Counted from the first letter of the stretch, positions 9,931-25,938 are shown. The stretch is 64,000 nucleotides of DNA from Neodiprion pinetum (GCF_021155775.2 NC_060234.1:9372283-9436282); one strand, 5' to 3'. Notes: generated from the sequence alone by a model not told the origin. Program-made: numbers and translations.

Positions 9931-11884
9931 TGTTGCAGCGTGCTGCGTCGCGTCGACATTTGACACTTAACGACCACGGCCTGCGAAGCAGCAACAAGTA
10001 AAAAGGAGAGAAATTCACGAGAAGCGAAGAGGGCCAGCGAGAGAGAGAGAGAGAGAGAGAAAACGAGAGAGACACCAACACTTACACCGTTACACGTACA
10101 CCATTACCTACACTCGCCGACGACACCAGGTTAGCCTGCATTCTACAGCCGATCTGCTCCTCCCCTCGCAATACCAACCCTTTCTACCTCACACTCCCCG
10201 TCACACTACACCCCCCCACCCCCCGCAATACCGACCCTTTTACCTCACCTCCCCGTCACCCTACATCCCCCCCCCCCCCCCCCCCCCTGCCCGCCGCGCG
10301 CGTATCTATGAGTCAGGATTAAGTGACGCTAAGGGCTGAGGCGTGATCAGACCCCGTCAAAGTCTACAACCCTTTTGTACCTTTCATAGTTTAGGTCGAC
10401 CCACCCCCCCGATCGCAACACATGTACCCCCCCTTCACAAATATACACACCAAGTTTTACCTATTCTATCGGCCCCGACTTTCTCGCCTCGTCTCTAATT
10501 GTTCCCCCCTTCCACAGTATAAGTGCGGACTCAAAACCCGTCACAAAATTAGCGCCCAACGTGGGGCTTGAGGCATGCTTCCAGTGTGTGGTTCTGCACT
10601 TGTCTCTCGGCTTATCGGTGCATGCACAGTAGAATATAAAGTAGACTGTGCAATTGCTGACCTTTGCCTCAATACTGAGCTCTTGGTTAATCGAGCTCTA
10701 TCATATTCCTCTACTAATTTTTCGTACTGGAATTCAGCAGGTACGCCACCTGTTGCATACTGAGCTATCACTTTAAATTTCTCCATAACTGGCTTCTTGT
10801 CCTACATTATGTATCGCTTTGTTACCTTTGAGACGATTGCAGCCCTCATTGACGCCTCTTTGAGGTTTCTTGTAGCTGAAACCGAAGCACACATAGCAAT
10901 TTCAGAAGATGACATACGCAGATAATGCCCGCTACTCCGACAGCTTTGGTTTATTTTAACAATCACCTCAACCACTTCTTCACCTAGTTCCCTTGCCAAG
11001 TCAGTAATATCATCTCTACTGAATATTGCCCCAGCAAGCGGGGTTGAAAGGATGTGAGGTACTGCTGAATTATAAGCAAACATTGCCAACCTTGAGAAAG
11101 TCTCTGAAGCCTACAACCCTGCCTGTTTCAAGAAAACTACCATGTGCCTAGCAGCTGAGTCCTGCTTGTACTCCGATGTCTACCGTTTATATGTGGCAAC
11201 AAAGAACACATGCTTGACTGAGACTTTTGTGAAAATGAACTTCCACTCTTTATCAGATGTCCCCTTTTCGACTTTTCGCGACTCTGGCCCGACTTCAAAG
11301 ATGATTTTGGCGCAGAAATCTATTGCCATTGATGGTAATCCTGGACTCAATGCTTCCATATAGTCAATGCAGTGAGTCTCGAAATCAGCTTGCAACTGGC
11401 TGAAATCAAACTGGTCTGCAGCATGTTTCTTAACAAAATCTTCAGGAGTTATCCCTGAGATTTCGTAAGTCTTCTGAATAAGATTTGCAGCCAATGTCTC
11501 AGGCTTAGAGCCCAAGGCATGATATTCGATCGACATAATTGCAAAGTCCGAAGTTAAACTCGTAAGCACATATCAAAAGTTCGTAAATATGCTTTAGTTC
11601 TGCTTTACCAACCCTAGCGATTGTATGTAGATGACTCAGTAATTGCTGCCAATTATCTTCTGTCTCTTCTACTCTGAATCATATTGGGTCGGGTATTCTA
11701 GAGGAAATAGTGCCTCTAGCAATAACTTCTGCCCTTACTTCGATAACGGGCGGATTGGAGTATGTTCCACAAGGACAGATGTGGAAATGAAAAACGTAAC
11801 TACCTGTTTGACTCTTCTTAAAGCTGCAGACTACCGTATTACCCTTTCTTGTAATCTTATATTCGTATAGATAGTACATCTATG
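9931..11884 (+). repeat. Array unit 6, type F
   Basis: 1954 bp. It starts with the short-(GA)n leader seen in D units, then F sequence. Primer site 10550-10567 is the TAG variant; the pseudogene spans 10541-11569. A TGA at 10761-10763 closes the plus-strand frame that is open in other types, while on the minus strand the same change is only Lys to Gln. Confidence 0.93.
10541..11569 (-). pseudogene. Decayed antisense coding region, type F
   Basis: Blocks 11180-11569 (129 codons), 10802-11089 (95 codons) and 10541-10786 (81 codons). Same stops as type B. It is distinguished by CAG for AAG in the last block (residues VIAQYATGG instead of VIAKYATGG), a change that puts a stop in the opposite plus-strand frame. 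Confidence 0.58.
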
Positions 11885-11989
11885 TGTTGCAGCGTGCCGC
11901 GATGCGTCGACACTTGACACCTAACGACCACGGCCTGCGAAGCAGCAACAAGTAAATAGGAGAGAAATTCACGAGAAGCGAAGAGGGCG

Positions 11990-12081
<92 letters not shown>

Positions 12082-12282
12082 GAGAGAGACACCGACACTC
12101 ACACCGTTACACGTACACCATTACCTACACGCGCCGACGACACCAGGTTAGCCTGCATTCTACAGCCGATCTGCTCCTCCCCTCGCAATACCAACCCTTT
12201 CTACCTCACACTCCCCGTCACACTACACCCCCCCCACCCCCCGCAATACCGACCCTTCTACCTCACCTCCCCGTCACCCTAC

Positions 12283-12318
<36 letters not shown>

Positions 12319-13917
12319 ACCCTCCGCGCGCGTATCTATGAGTCAGGATTAAGTGACGCTAAGGGCTGAGGCGTGATCAGACCCCGTCAAAGTCTACAAC
12401 CCTTTTGTACCTTTCATAGTTTAGGTCGACTCACCCCCCCGATCGCAACACATGTACCCCCCCTTCACAAATATACACACCAAGTTTTACCTATTCTATC
12501 GGCCCCGACTTTCTCGCCTCGTCTCTAATTGTTCCCCCCTTCCACAGTATAAGTGCGGACTCAAAACCCGTCACAAAATTAGCGCCCAACGTGGGGCTTG
12601 AGGCATGCTTCCAGTGTGTGGTTCTGCACTTGTCTCTCGGCCTATCGGTGCATGCACAGTAGAATATAAAGTAGACTGTGCAATTGCTGACCTTTGCCTC
12701 AATACTGAGCTCTTGGTTAATCGAGCTCTATCATATTCCTCTACTAATTTTTCGTACTGGAATTCAGCAGGTACGCCACCTGTTGCATACTTAGCTATCA
12801 CTTTAAATTTCTCCATAACTGGCTTCTTGTTCTACATTATGTATTGCTTTGTTACCTTTGAGACGATTGCAGCCCTCATTGATGCCTCTTTGAGGTTTCT
12901 TGTAGCTGAAACCGAAGCACACATAGCAATTTCAGAAGATGACATACGCAGATGATGCCCGCCACTCAGACAGCTTTGGTTTATTTTAACAATAACCTCA
13001 ACCACTCCTTCACCTAGTTCCCTTGCCAAGTCAGGAATATCATCTCTACTGAATATTGCCCCAGCAAGCGGGGTTAAAAGGATGTAAGGTACTGCTAAAT
13101 TATATGCATACATTGCTAACCTTGAGAAAGTCTCTCAAGCCAACAACCCTGCCTGTTTCAAAGAAACTACCACGTGCCCAGCAGCTGAGTCCTGCTTGTA
13201 CTCCAATGTTTCCTGATTATATGTGGCAACAAAGACAACACGCTTGACTGACACTTTTGTGAAAATGAACTTTCACACTTTATCAGATGTCCCCTTCTCG
13301 ACTTTTCGCGACTCTGGCCCAACTTCAAAGATTATTTTGGCACAGAAATCTATTGCCATTGATAGTAATCCTGGACTCAATGCTTCCATATAGTCAACGC
13401 GGTGAGTCTTGAAATCAGCTTGCAACTGGCTGATATCAAACTGGTCTGCAGCATGTTTCTTAACAAAATCTTCAGGAGTTATCCCTGAAATTTCGTAAGT
13501 CTTCTCAATCAGATGTGCAGCCAATGCCTCAGGCTTGGAGCCCAAGGCATGATATTCGATCGACGTAATGGCAAAGTCCGAAGTTGAACTCGTAAGCACG
13601 TATCAAAAGTTCGAAAATATGCTTTGGTTCTGCTCTATCAACCCTAGCGATTGTTTGTAGATGACTCAGTAATTGCCGCCAATTATCTTCTGTCTCTTCT
13701 ACCCTGAATCATATTGGGTCGGGTATTCTAGAGGAAATAGTGCCTCTAGCAATAACTTCTTCTGCCCTTACTCCGATAACGGGCGGATTAAAGTATGTTT
13801 CACAAGGACAGATGTGGAAATTAGAAACGTAACTACCTGTTTGACTCTATTTAAAGCTACAGACTACCGTATTACCCTCTCTTGAAATCTTATATTCGTA
13901 TAGACAGTACATCTATG
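11885..13917 (+). repeat. Array unit 7, C/D recombinant
   Basis: 2033 bp. C-type up to 13321 and D-type (unit-4-like) from 13398 on. It carries the longest C run noticed in the window, 35 bases at 12284-12318, and a long (GA)n of about 85 bp. Primer site 12580-12597; pseudogene 12571-13599. Confidence 0.92.
12284..12318 (+). repeat. Poly-C run of 35
   Basis: Longest homopolymer noticed. Every unit has two C-rich clusters in the leader, embedded in CTACCTCAC(A)CTCCCCGTC repeats; run length in the second cluster varies from about 10 to 35 between units. Confidence 0.92.
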
Positions 13918-15865
13918 TGTTGCAGCGTGCTGCGACGCGTCGACATTTGACACTTAACGACCACGGCCTGCGAAGCAGCAACAAGTAAAAAGGAGAGAAA
14001 TTCACGAGAAGCGAAGAGGGCCAGCAAGAGAGAGAGAGAGAGAGAGAAAACGAGAGAGACACCGACACTCACACCATTACACGTACACCATTACCTACAC
14101 ACGCCGACGACACCAGGTTAGCCTGCATTCTACAGCCGATCTGCTCCTCCCCTCGCAATACCAACCCTTTTTACCTCACACTCCCCGTCACACTACACCC
14201 CCCCCAACCCCCCGCAATACCGACCCTTTCTACCTCACACTCCCCGTCGCCCTACACACTCCCCCCCCCCCCTGCCGCGCGCGTATCCATTAGTCAGGAT
14301 TAAGTGACGCTAAGGGCTGAGGCGTGATCAGACCCCGTCAAAGTCTACAACCCTTTTGTACCTTTCATAGTTTAGGTCGACTCACCCCCCCGATCGCAAC
14401 ACATGTACCCCCCCTTTACAAATATACACACCAAGTTTTACCTATTCTATCGGCCCCGACTTTCTCGCCTCGTCTCTAATTGTTCCCCCCTTCCGCAGTA
14501 TAAGTGCGGACTCAAAACCCGTCACAAAATTGGCGCACAACGTGGGGCTTGAGGCATGCTTCCAGTGTGTGGTTCTGCACTTGTCTCTCGGCCTATCGGT
14601 GCATGCACAGTAGAATATGAAGTAGACTGTGCAATTGCTGACCTTTGCCTCAATACTGAGCTCTTGGTTAATCGAGCTCTATCATATTCCTCTACTAATT
14701 TTTCGTACTGGAATTCAGCAGGTACGCCACCTGTTGCATACTTAGCTATCACTTTGAATTTCTCCATAACTGGCTTCTTGTTCTACATTATGTATGGCTT
14801 TGTTACCTTTGAGACGATTGCAGCCCTCATTGATGCCTCTTTGAGGTTTCTTGTAGCTGAAACCGAAGCACACATAGCAATTTCAGAAGATGACATACGC
14901 AGATAATGCCCGCTACTCCGACAGCTTTGGTTTATTTTAACAATAACCTCAACCACTTCTTCACCTAGTTCCCTTGCCAAGTCAGGAATATCATCCCTAC
15001 TGAATATTGCCCCAGCAAGCGGGGTTGAAAGGATGTGAGGTACTGCTGAATTATAAGCAAACATTGCCAACCTTGAGAAAGTCTCTGAAGCCTACAACCC
15101 TGCCTGTTTCAAAGAAACTACCATGTGCCTAGCAGCTGAGTCCTGCTTGTACTCCGATGTCCACCGTTTATATGTGGCAACAAAGAACACATGCTTGACT
15201 GAGACTTTTGTGAAAATGAACTTCCACTCTTTATCAGATGTCCCCTTTTCGACTTTTCGCGACTCTGGCTCGACTTCAAAGATGATTTTGGCGCAGAAAT
15301 CTATTGCCATTGATGGTAATCCTGGACTCAATGGTTCCATATATTCAATGCAGTGAGTCTCGAAATCAGCTTGCAACTGGCTGAAATCAAACTGGTCTGC
15401 AGCATGTTTCTTAACAAAATCTTCAGGAGTTATCCCTGAGATTTTGTTAGTCTTCTGAATAAGATGTGCAGCCAATGTCTCAGGCTTAGAGCCCAAGGCA
15501 TGATATTCGATCGACATAATTGCAAAGTCCGAAGTTGAACTCGTAAGCACATATCAAAAGTTCGTAAATATGCTTTAGTTCTGCTTCACCAACCCCAGCG
15601 ATTGTATGTAGATGACTCAGTAATTGCTGCCAATTATCTTCTGTCTCTTCTACTCTGAATCATATTGGGTCGGGTATTCTAGAGGAAATAGTGCCTCTAG
15701 CAATAACTTCTGCCCTTACTTCGATAACGGGCGGATTGGAGTATGTTCCACTAGGACAGATGTGGAAATTAGAAACGTGACTACCTGTTTGACTCTATTT
15801 AAAGCTACGGACTACCGTATTACCCTCTCTTGAAATCTTATATTCGTATAGACAGTACATCTATG
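13918..15865 (+). repeat. Array unit 8, type E with A/D-type patch
   Basis: 1948 bp. Like unit 5, except that about 14206-14292 (poly-C region through ATCCATTAGTC) carries A/D-type sequence. Primer site 14531-14548; pseudogene 14522-15550. Confidence 0.92.
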
Positions 15866-17818
15866 TGTTGCAGCGTGCTGCGTCGCGTCGACATTTGACA
15901 CTTAACGACCACGGCCTGCGAAGCAGCAACAAGTAAAAAGGAGAGAAATTCACGAGAAGCGAAGAGGGCCAGCGAGAGAGAGAGAGAGAGAGAGAAAACG
16001 AGAGAGACACCAACACTTACACCGTTACACGTACACCATTACCTACACTCGCCGACGACACCAGGTTAGCCTGCATTCTACAGCCGATCTGCTCCTCCCC
16101 TCGCAATACCAACCCTTTCTACCTCACACTCCCCGTCACACTACACCCCCCCACCCCCCGCAATACCGACCCTTTTACCTCACCTCCCCGTCACCCTACA
16201 TCCCCCCCCCCCCCCCCCCCCTGCCCGCCGCGCGCGTATCTATGAGTCAGGATTAAGTGACGCTAAGGGCTGAGGCGTGATCAGACCCCGTCAAAGTCTA
16301 CAACCCTTTTGTACCTTTCATAGTTTAGGTCGACCCACCCCCCCGATCGCAACACATGTACCCCCCCTTCACAAATATACACACCAAGTTTTACCTATTC
16401 TATCGGCCCCGACTTTCTCGCCTCGTCTCTAATTGTTCCCCCCTTCCACAGTATAAGTGCGGACTCAAAACCCGTCACAAAATTAGCGCCCAACGTGGGG
16501 CTTGAGGCATGCTTCCAGTGTGTGGTTCTGCACTTGTCTCTCGGCTTATCGGTGCATGCACAGTAGAATATAAAGTAGACTGTGCAATTGCTGACCTTTG
16601 CCTCAATACTGAGCTCTTGGTTAATCGAGCTCTATCATATTCCTCTACTAATTTTTCGTACTGGAATTCAGCAGGTACGCCACCTGTTGCATACTGAGCT
16701 ATCACTTTAAATTTCTCCATAACTGGCTTCTTGTCCTACATTATGTATCGCTTTGTTACCTTTGAGACGATTGCAGCCCTCATTGACGCCTCTTTGAGGT
16801 TTCTTGTAGCTGAAACCGAAGCACACATAGCAATTTCAGAAGATGACATACGCAGATAATGCCCGCTACTCCGACAGCTTTGGTTTATTTTAACAATCAC
16901 CTCAACCACTTCTTCACCTAGTTCCCTTGCCAAGTCAGTAATATCATCTCTACTGAATATTGCCCCAGCAAGCGGGGTTGAAAGGATGTGAGGTACTGCT
17001 GAATTATAAGCAAACATTGCCAACCTTGAGAAAGTCTCTGAAGCCTACAACCCTGCCTGTTTCAAGAAAACTACCATGTGCCTAGCAGCTGAGTCCTGCT
17101 TGTACTCCGATGTCTACCGTTTATATGTGGCAACAAAGAACACATGCTTGACTGAGACTTTTGTGAAAATGAACTTCCACTCTTTATCAGATGTCCCCTT
17201 TTCGACTTTTCGCGACTCTGGCCCGACTTCAAAGATGATTTTGGCGCAGAAATCTATTGCAATTGATGGTAATCCTGGACTCAATGCTTCCATATAGTCA
17301 ATGCAGTGAGTCTCGAAATCAGCTTGCAACTGGCTGAAATCAAACTGGTCTGCAGCATGTTTCTTAACAAAATCTTCAGGAGTTATCCCTGAGATTTCGT
17401 AAGTCTTCTGAATAAGATTTGCAGCCAATGTCTCAGGCTTAGAGCCCAAGGCATGATATTCGATCGACATAATTGCAAAGTCCGAAGTTAAACTCGTAAG
17501 CACATATCAAAAGTTCGTAAATATGCTTTAGTTCTGCTTTACCAACCCTAGCGATTGTATGTAGATGACTCAGTAATTGCTGCCAATTATCTTCTGTCTC
17601 TTCTACTCTGAATCATATTGGGTCGGGTATTCTAGAGGAAATAGTGCCTCTAGCAATAACTTCTGCCCTTACTTCGATAACGGGCGGATTGGAGTATGTT
17701 CCACAAGGACAGATGTGGAAATGAAAAACGTAACTACCTGTTTGACTCTTCTTAAAGCTGCAGACTACCGTATTACCCTTTCTTGTAATCTTATATTCGT
17801 ATAGATAGTACATCTATG
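15866..17818 (+). repeat. Array unit 9, type F
   Basis: 1953 bp, close copy of unit 6. A private change near 17261 (TTGCAATTG) alters one pseudogene codon from Met to Ile. Primer site 16484-16501; pseudogene 16475-17503. Confidence 0.93.
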
Positions 17819-17923
17819 TGTTGCAGCGTGCCGCGATGCGTCGACACTTGACACCTAACGACCACGGCCTGCGAAGCAGCAACAAGTAAATAGGAGAGAA
17901 ATTCACGAGAAGCGAAGAGGGCG

Positions 17924-18018
<95 letters not shown>

Positions 18019-19841
18019 GAGAGACACCGACACTCACACCGTTACACGTACACCATTACCTACACGCGCCGACGACACCAGGTTAGCCTGCATTCTACAG
18101 CCGATCTGCTCCTCCCCTCGCAATACCAACCCTTTCTACCTCACACTCCCCGTCACACTACACCCCCCCCACCCCCCGCAATACCGACCCTTCTACCTCA
18201 CCTCCCCGTCACCCTACACCCCCCCCCCCCCCCCCCCCCCCCACCCTCCGCGCGCGTATCTATGAGTCAGGATTAAGTGACGCTAAGGGCTGAGGCGTGA
18301 TCAGACCCCGTCAAAGTCTACAACCCTTTTGTACCTTTCATAGTTTAGGTCGACTCACCCCCCCGATCGCAACACATGTACCCCCCCTTCACAAATATAC
18401 ACACCAAGTTTTACCTATTCTATCGGCCCCGACTTTCTCGCCTCGTCTCTAATTGTTCCCCCCTTCCACAGTATAAGTGCGGACTCAAAACCCGTCACAA
18501 AATTAGCGCCCAACGTGGGGCTTGAGGCATGCTTCCAGTGTGTGGTTCTGCACTTGTCTCTCGGCCTATCGGTGCATGCACAGTAGAATATAAAGTAGAC
18601 TGTGCAATTGCTGACCTTTGCCTCAATACTGAGCTCTTGGTTAATCGAGCTCTATCATATTCCTCTACTAATTTTTCGTACTGGAATTCAGCAGGTACGC
18701 CACCTGTTGCATACTTAGCTATCACTTTAAATTTCTCCATAACTGGCTTCTTGTTCTACATTATGTATTGCTTTGTTACCTTTGAGACGATTGCAGCCCT
18801 CATTGATGCCTCTTTGAGGTTTCTTGTAGCTGAAACCGAAGCACACATAGCAATTTCAGAAGATGACATACGCAGATGATGCCCGCCACTCAGACAGCTT
18901 TGGTTTATTTTAACAATAACCTCAACCACTCCTTCACCTAGTTCCCTTGCCAAGTCAGGAATATCATCTCTACTGAATATTGCCCCAGCAAGCGGGGTTA
19001 AAAGGATGTAAGGTACTGCTAAATTATATGCATACATTGCTAACCTTGAGAAAGTCTCTCAAGCCAACAACCCTGCCTGTTTCAAAGAAACTACCACGTG
19101 CCCAGCAGCTGAGTCCTGCTTGTACTCCAATGTTTCCTGATTATATGTGGCAACAAAGACAACACGCTTGACTGACACTTTTGTGAAAATGAACTTTCAC
19201 ACTTTATCAGATGTCCCCTTCTCGACTTTTCGCGACTCTGGCCCAACTTCAAAGATTATTTTGGCACAGAAATCTATTGCCATTGATAGTAATCCTGGAC
19301 TCAATGCTTCCATATAGTCAATGCGGTGAGTCTTGAAATCAGCTTGCAACTGGCTGATATCAAACTGGTCTGCAGCATGTTTCTTAACAAAATCTTCAGG
19401 AGTTATCCCTGAAATTACGTAAGTCTTCTCAATCAGATGTGCAGCCAATGCCTCAGGCTTGGAGCCCAAGGCATGATATTCGATCGACGTAATTGCAAAG
19501 TCCGAAGTTGAACTCGTAAGCACGTATCAAAAGTTCGAAAATATGCTTTGGTTCTGCTCTACCAACCGTGGCGATTGTTTGTAGATGACTCAGTGATTGC
19601 CGCCAATTATCTTCTGTCTCTTCTACCCTGAATCATATTGGGTCGGGTATTCTAGAGGAAATAGTGCCTCTAGCAATAACTTCTTCTGCCCTTACTTCGA
19701 TAACGGGCGGATTGAAGTATGTTCCACTAGGACAGATGTGGAAATTAGAAACGTGACTACCTGTTTGACTCTATTTAAAGCTACGGACTACCGTATTACC
19801 CTCTCTTGAAATCTTATATTCGTATAGACAGTACATCTATG
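17819..19841 (+). repeat. Array unit 10, type C
   Basis: 2023 bp. Long (GA)n, about 17927-18013. Primer site 18504-18521 (TAG variant); pseudogene 18495-19523. Close to unit 3. Confidence 0.93.
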
Positions 19842-21810
19842 TGTTGCAGCGTGCTGCGTCGCGTCGACATTTGACACTTAACGACCACGGCCTGCGAAGC
19901 AGCAACAAGTAAAAAGGAGAGAAATTCACGAGAAGCGAAGAGGGCCAGCGAGAGAGAGAGAGAGAGAGAGAAAACGAGAGAGACACCAACACTTACACCG
20001 TTACACGTACACCATTACCTACACTCGCCGACGACACCAGGTTAGCCTGCATTCTACAGCCGATCTGCTCCTCCCCTCGCAATACCAACCCTTTCTACCT
20101 CACACTCCCCGTCCCACTACACCCTTGTCCCACTAGACCCCCCCCCCCCAACCCCCCGCAATACCGACCCTTTCTACCTCACACTCCCCGTCGCCCTACA
20201 CACTCCCCCCCCCCCCTGCCGCGCGCGTATCCATTAGTCAGGATTAAGTGACGCTAAGGGCTGAGGCGTGATCAGACCCCGTTAAAGTCTACAACCCTAT
20301 TGTACCTTACGTAGTTCAGGTCGACTCACCCCCCCGATCGCAACACATGTACCCCCCCTTCACAAATATACACACCAAGTTTTACCAATTCTATCGGCCC
20401 CGACCTTCTCGCGCCGTCTCTAATTGTTCCCTTCTTCCGCAGTATGAGTGCGGACTCAAAACCTGTCACAGAATTGGCGCCCAACGTGGGGCTTAAGGCA
20501 TGCTTCCAGTGTGTGGTTTTGCACTTGTCTCTCGGCTTATCGGTGCATGCACAGTAGAATATAAAGTAGACTGTGCAATTGCTGACCTTTGCCTCAATAC
20601 TGAGCTCTTGGTTGATCGAGCTCTATCATATTCCTCTACTAATTTTTCGTACTGTAATTCAGCAGGTACGCCACCTGTTGCATACTTAGCTATCACTTCA
20701 AATTTCTCCATAACTGGCTTCTTGTTCTACATTATGTATCGCTTTGTTACCTTTGAGACGATTGCAGCCCTCATTGACGCCTCTTTGAGGTTTCTTGTAG
20801 CTGAAACCGAAGCACACATAGCAATTTTAGAAGATGACATACGCAGATAATGCCCGCCACTCTGACTGCTTTGGTTTCCTTTTTACAATAACCTCAATCA
20901 CTTCTCCACCTAGTTGTCTTGCCAAGTTCGGAATATCATCTCTACTGGATATTGCCCCAGCAAGCGGGGTTAAAAGGATGTGAGGTACTGCTAAATTATA
21001 TGCATACATTGCTAACCTTGAGAAAGTCTCTCAAGCCAACAACCCTGCCTGTTTCAAAGAAACTACCACGTGCCTAGCAGCTAAGTCCTGCTTGTACTCC
21101 GATGTTTCCTAATTATATGTGGCATTAAAGACAACATGCTTGACTGACACTTTTGTGAAAATGAACTTTCACACTTTATCAGATGTCCCCTTCTCGACTT
21201 TTCGCGACTCTGGCCCGACTTCAAAGATTATTTTGGCACAGAAATCTATTGCCATTGATAGTAATCCTGGACTCAATGCTTCCATATAGTCAACGCGGTG
21301 AGTCTTGAAATCAGCTTGCAACTGGCTGATATCAAACTGGTCTGCAGCATGTTTCTTAACAAAATCTTCAGGAGTTATCCCTGAAATTTCGTAAGTCTTC
21401 TCAATCAGATGTGCAGCCAATGCCTCAGGCTTGGAGCCCAAGGCATGATATTCGATCGACATAATTGCAAAGTCCGAAGTTGAACTCGTAAGCACATATC
21501 AAAAGTTCGTAAATATGCTTTAGTTCTGCTTCACCAACCCCAGCGATTGTATGTAGATGACTCAGTAATTGCTGCCAATTATCTTCTGTCTCTTCTACTC
21601 TGAATCATATTGGGTCGGGTATTCTAGAGGAAATAGTGCCTCTAGCAATAACTTCTGCCCTTACTTCGATAACGGGCGGATTGGAGTATGTTCCACAAGG
21701 ACAGATGTGGAAATGAAAAACGTAACTACCTGTTTGACTCTTCTTAAAGCTGCAGACTACCGTATTACCCTTTCTTGTAATCTTATATTCGTATAGATAG
21801 TACATCTATG
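19842..21810 (+). repeat. Array unit 11, type D' (D/E/F mosaic)
   Basis: 1969 bp. D sequence to about 21434, E-like to about 21541, F-like after about 21697. First D' unit in the window. Exact primer site 20475-20492; pseudogene 20493-21495. Confidence 0.92.
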
Positions 21811-21915
21811 TGTTGCAGCGTGCCGCGATGCGTCGACACTTGACACCTAACGACCACGGCCTGCGAAGCAGCAACAAGTAAATAGGAGAGAAATTCACGA
21901 GAAGCGAAGAGGGCG

Positions 21916-21977
<62 letters not shown>

Positions 21978-23791
21978 CGAGAGAGACACCGACACTCACA
22001 CCGTTACACGTACACCATTACCTACACGCGCCGACGACACCAGGTTAGCCTGCATTCTACAGCCGATCTGCTCCTCCCCTCGCAATACCAACCCTTTCTA
22101 CCTCACACTCCCCGTCACACTACACCCCCCCACCCCCCGCAATACCGACCCTTCTACCTCACCTCCCCGTCACCCTACATCCCCCCCCCCCCCTGCCCGC
22201 CGCGCGCGTATCTATGAGTCAGGATTAAGTGACGCTAAGGGCTGAGGCGTGATCAGACCCCGTCAAAGTCTACAACCCTTTTGTACCTTTCATAGTTTAG
22301 GTCGACTCACCCCCCCGATCGCAACACATGTACCCCCCCCTTCACAAATATACACACCAAGTTTTACCTATTCTATCGGCCCCGACTTTCTCGCCTCGTC
22401 TCTAATTGTTCCCCCCTTCCACAGTATAAGTGCGGACTCAAAACCCGTCACAAAATTAGCGCCCAACGTGGGGCTTGAGGCATGCTTCCAGTGTGTGGTT
22501 CTGCACTTGTCTCTCGGCTTATCGGTGCATGCACAGTAGAATATAAAGTAGACTGTGCAATTGCTGACCTTTGCCTCAATACTGAGCTCTTGGTTAATCG
22601 AGCTCTATCATATTCCTCTACTAATTTTTCGTACTGGAATTCAGCAGGTACGCCACCTGTTGCATACTGAGCTATCACTTTAAATTTCTCCATAACTGGC
22701 TTCTTGTTCTACATTATGTATTGCTTTGTTACCTTTGAGACGATTGCAGCCCTCATTGATGCCTCTTTGAGGTTTCTTGTAGCTGAAACCGAAGCACACA
22801 TAGCAATTTCAGAAGATGACATACGCAGATAATGCCCGCTACTCCGACAGCTTTGGTTTATTTTAACAATCACCTCAACCACTTCTTCACCTAGTTCCCT
22901 TGCCAAGTCAGTAATATCATCTCTACTGAATATTGCCCCAGCAAGCGGGGTTGAAAGGATGTGAGGTACTGCTGAATTATAAGCAAACATTGCCAACCTT
23001 GAGAAAGTCTCTGAAGCCTACAACCCTGCCTGTTTCAAGAAAACTACCATGTGCCTAGCAGCTGAGTCCTGCTTGTACTCCGATGTCTACCGTTTATATG
23101 TGGCAACAAAGAACACATGCTTGACTGAGACTTTTGTGAAAATGAACTTCCACTCTTTATCAGATGTCCCCTTTTCGACTTTTCGCGACTCTGGCCCGAC
23201 TTCAAAGATGATTTTGGCGCAGAAATCTATTGCCATTGATGGTAATCCTGGACTCAATGCTTCCATATAGTCAATGCAGTGAGTCTCGAAATCAGCTTGC
23301 AACTGGCTGAAATCAAACTGGTCTGCAGCATGTTTCTTAACAAAATCTTCAGGAGTTATCCCTGAGATTTCGTAAGTCTTCTGAATAAGATGTGCAGCCA
23401 ATGTCTCAGGCTTAGAGCCCAAGGCATGATATTCGATCGACATAATTGCAAAGTCCGAAGTTAAACTCGTAAGCACATATCAAAAGTTCGTAAATATGCT
23501 TTAGTTCTGCTTTACCAACCCTAGCGATTGTATGTAGATGACTCAGTAATTGCTGCCAATTATCTTCTGTCTCTTCTACTCTGAATCATATTGGGTCGGG
23601 TATTCTAGAGGAAATAGTGCCTCTAGCAATAACTTCTGCCCTTACTTCGATAACGGGCGGATTGGAGTATGTTCCACAAGGACAGATGTGGAAATGAAAA
23701 ACGTAACTACCTGTTTGACTCTTCTTAAAGCTGCAGACTACCGTATTACCCTTTCTTGTAATCTTATATTCGTATAGATAGTACATCTATG
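21811..23791 (+). repeat. Array unit 12, type F'
   Basis: 1981 bp. F' is F sequence behind a C-like leader with the longer (GA)n (about 57 bp here) and TTCTACATTATGTATTGC instead of TCCTACATTATGTATCGC. Primer site 22457-22474; pseudogene 22448-23476. Confidence 0.92.
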
Positions 23792-25833
<2,042 letters not shown>

Positions 25834-25938
25834 TGTTGCAGCGTGCCGCGATGCGTCGACACTTGACACCTAACGACCACGGCCTGCGAAGCAGCAACAA
25901 GTAAATAGGAGAGAAATTCACGAGAAGCGAAGAGGGCG

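Noticed and set aside
22249..22539. Plus-strand 96-codon frame in the leader (also 42144, 48132 and 62042)
   Set aside because: It spans the putative intron and primer site, is open only in some F' units because of local indels, and has no recognisable features.
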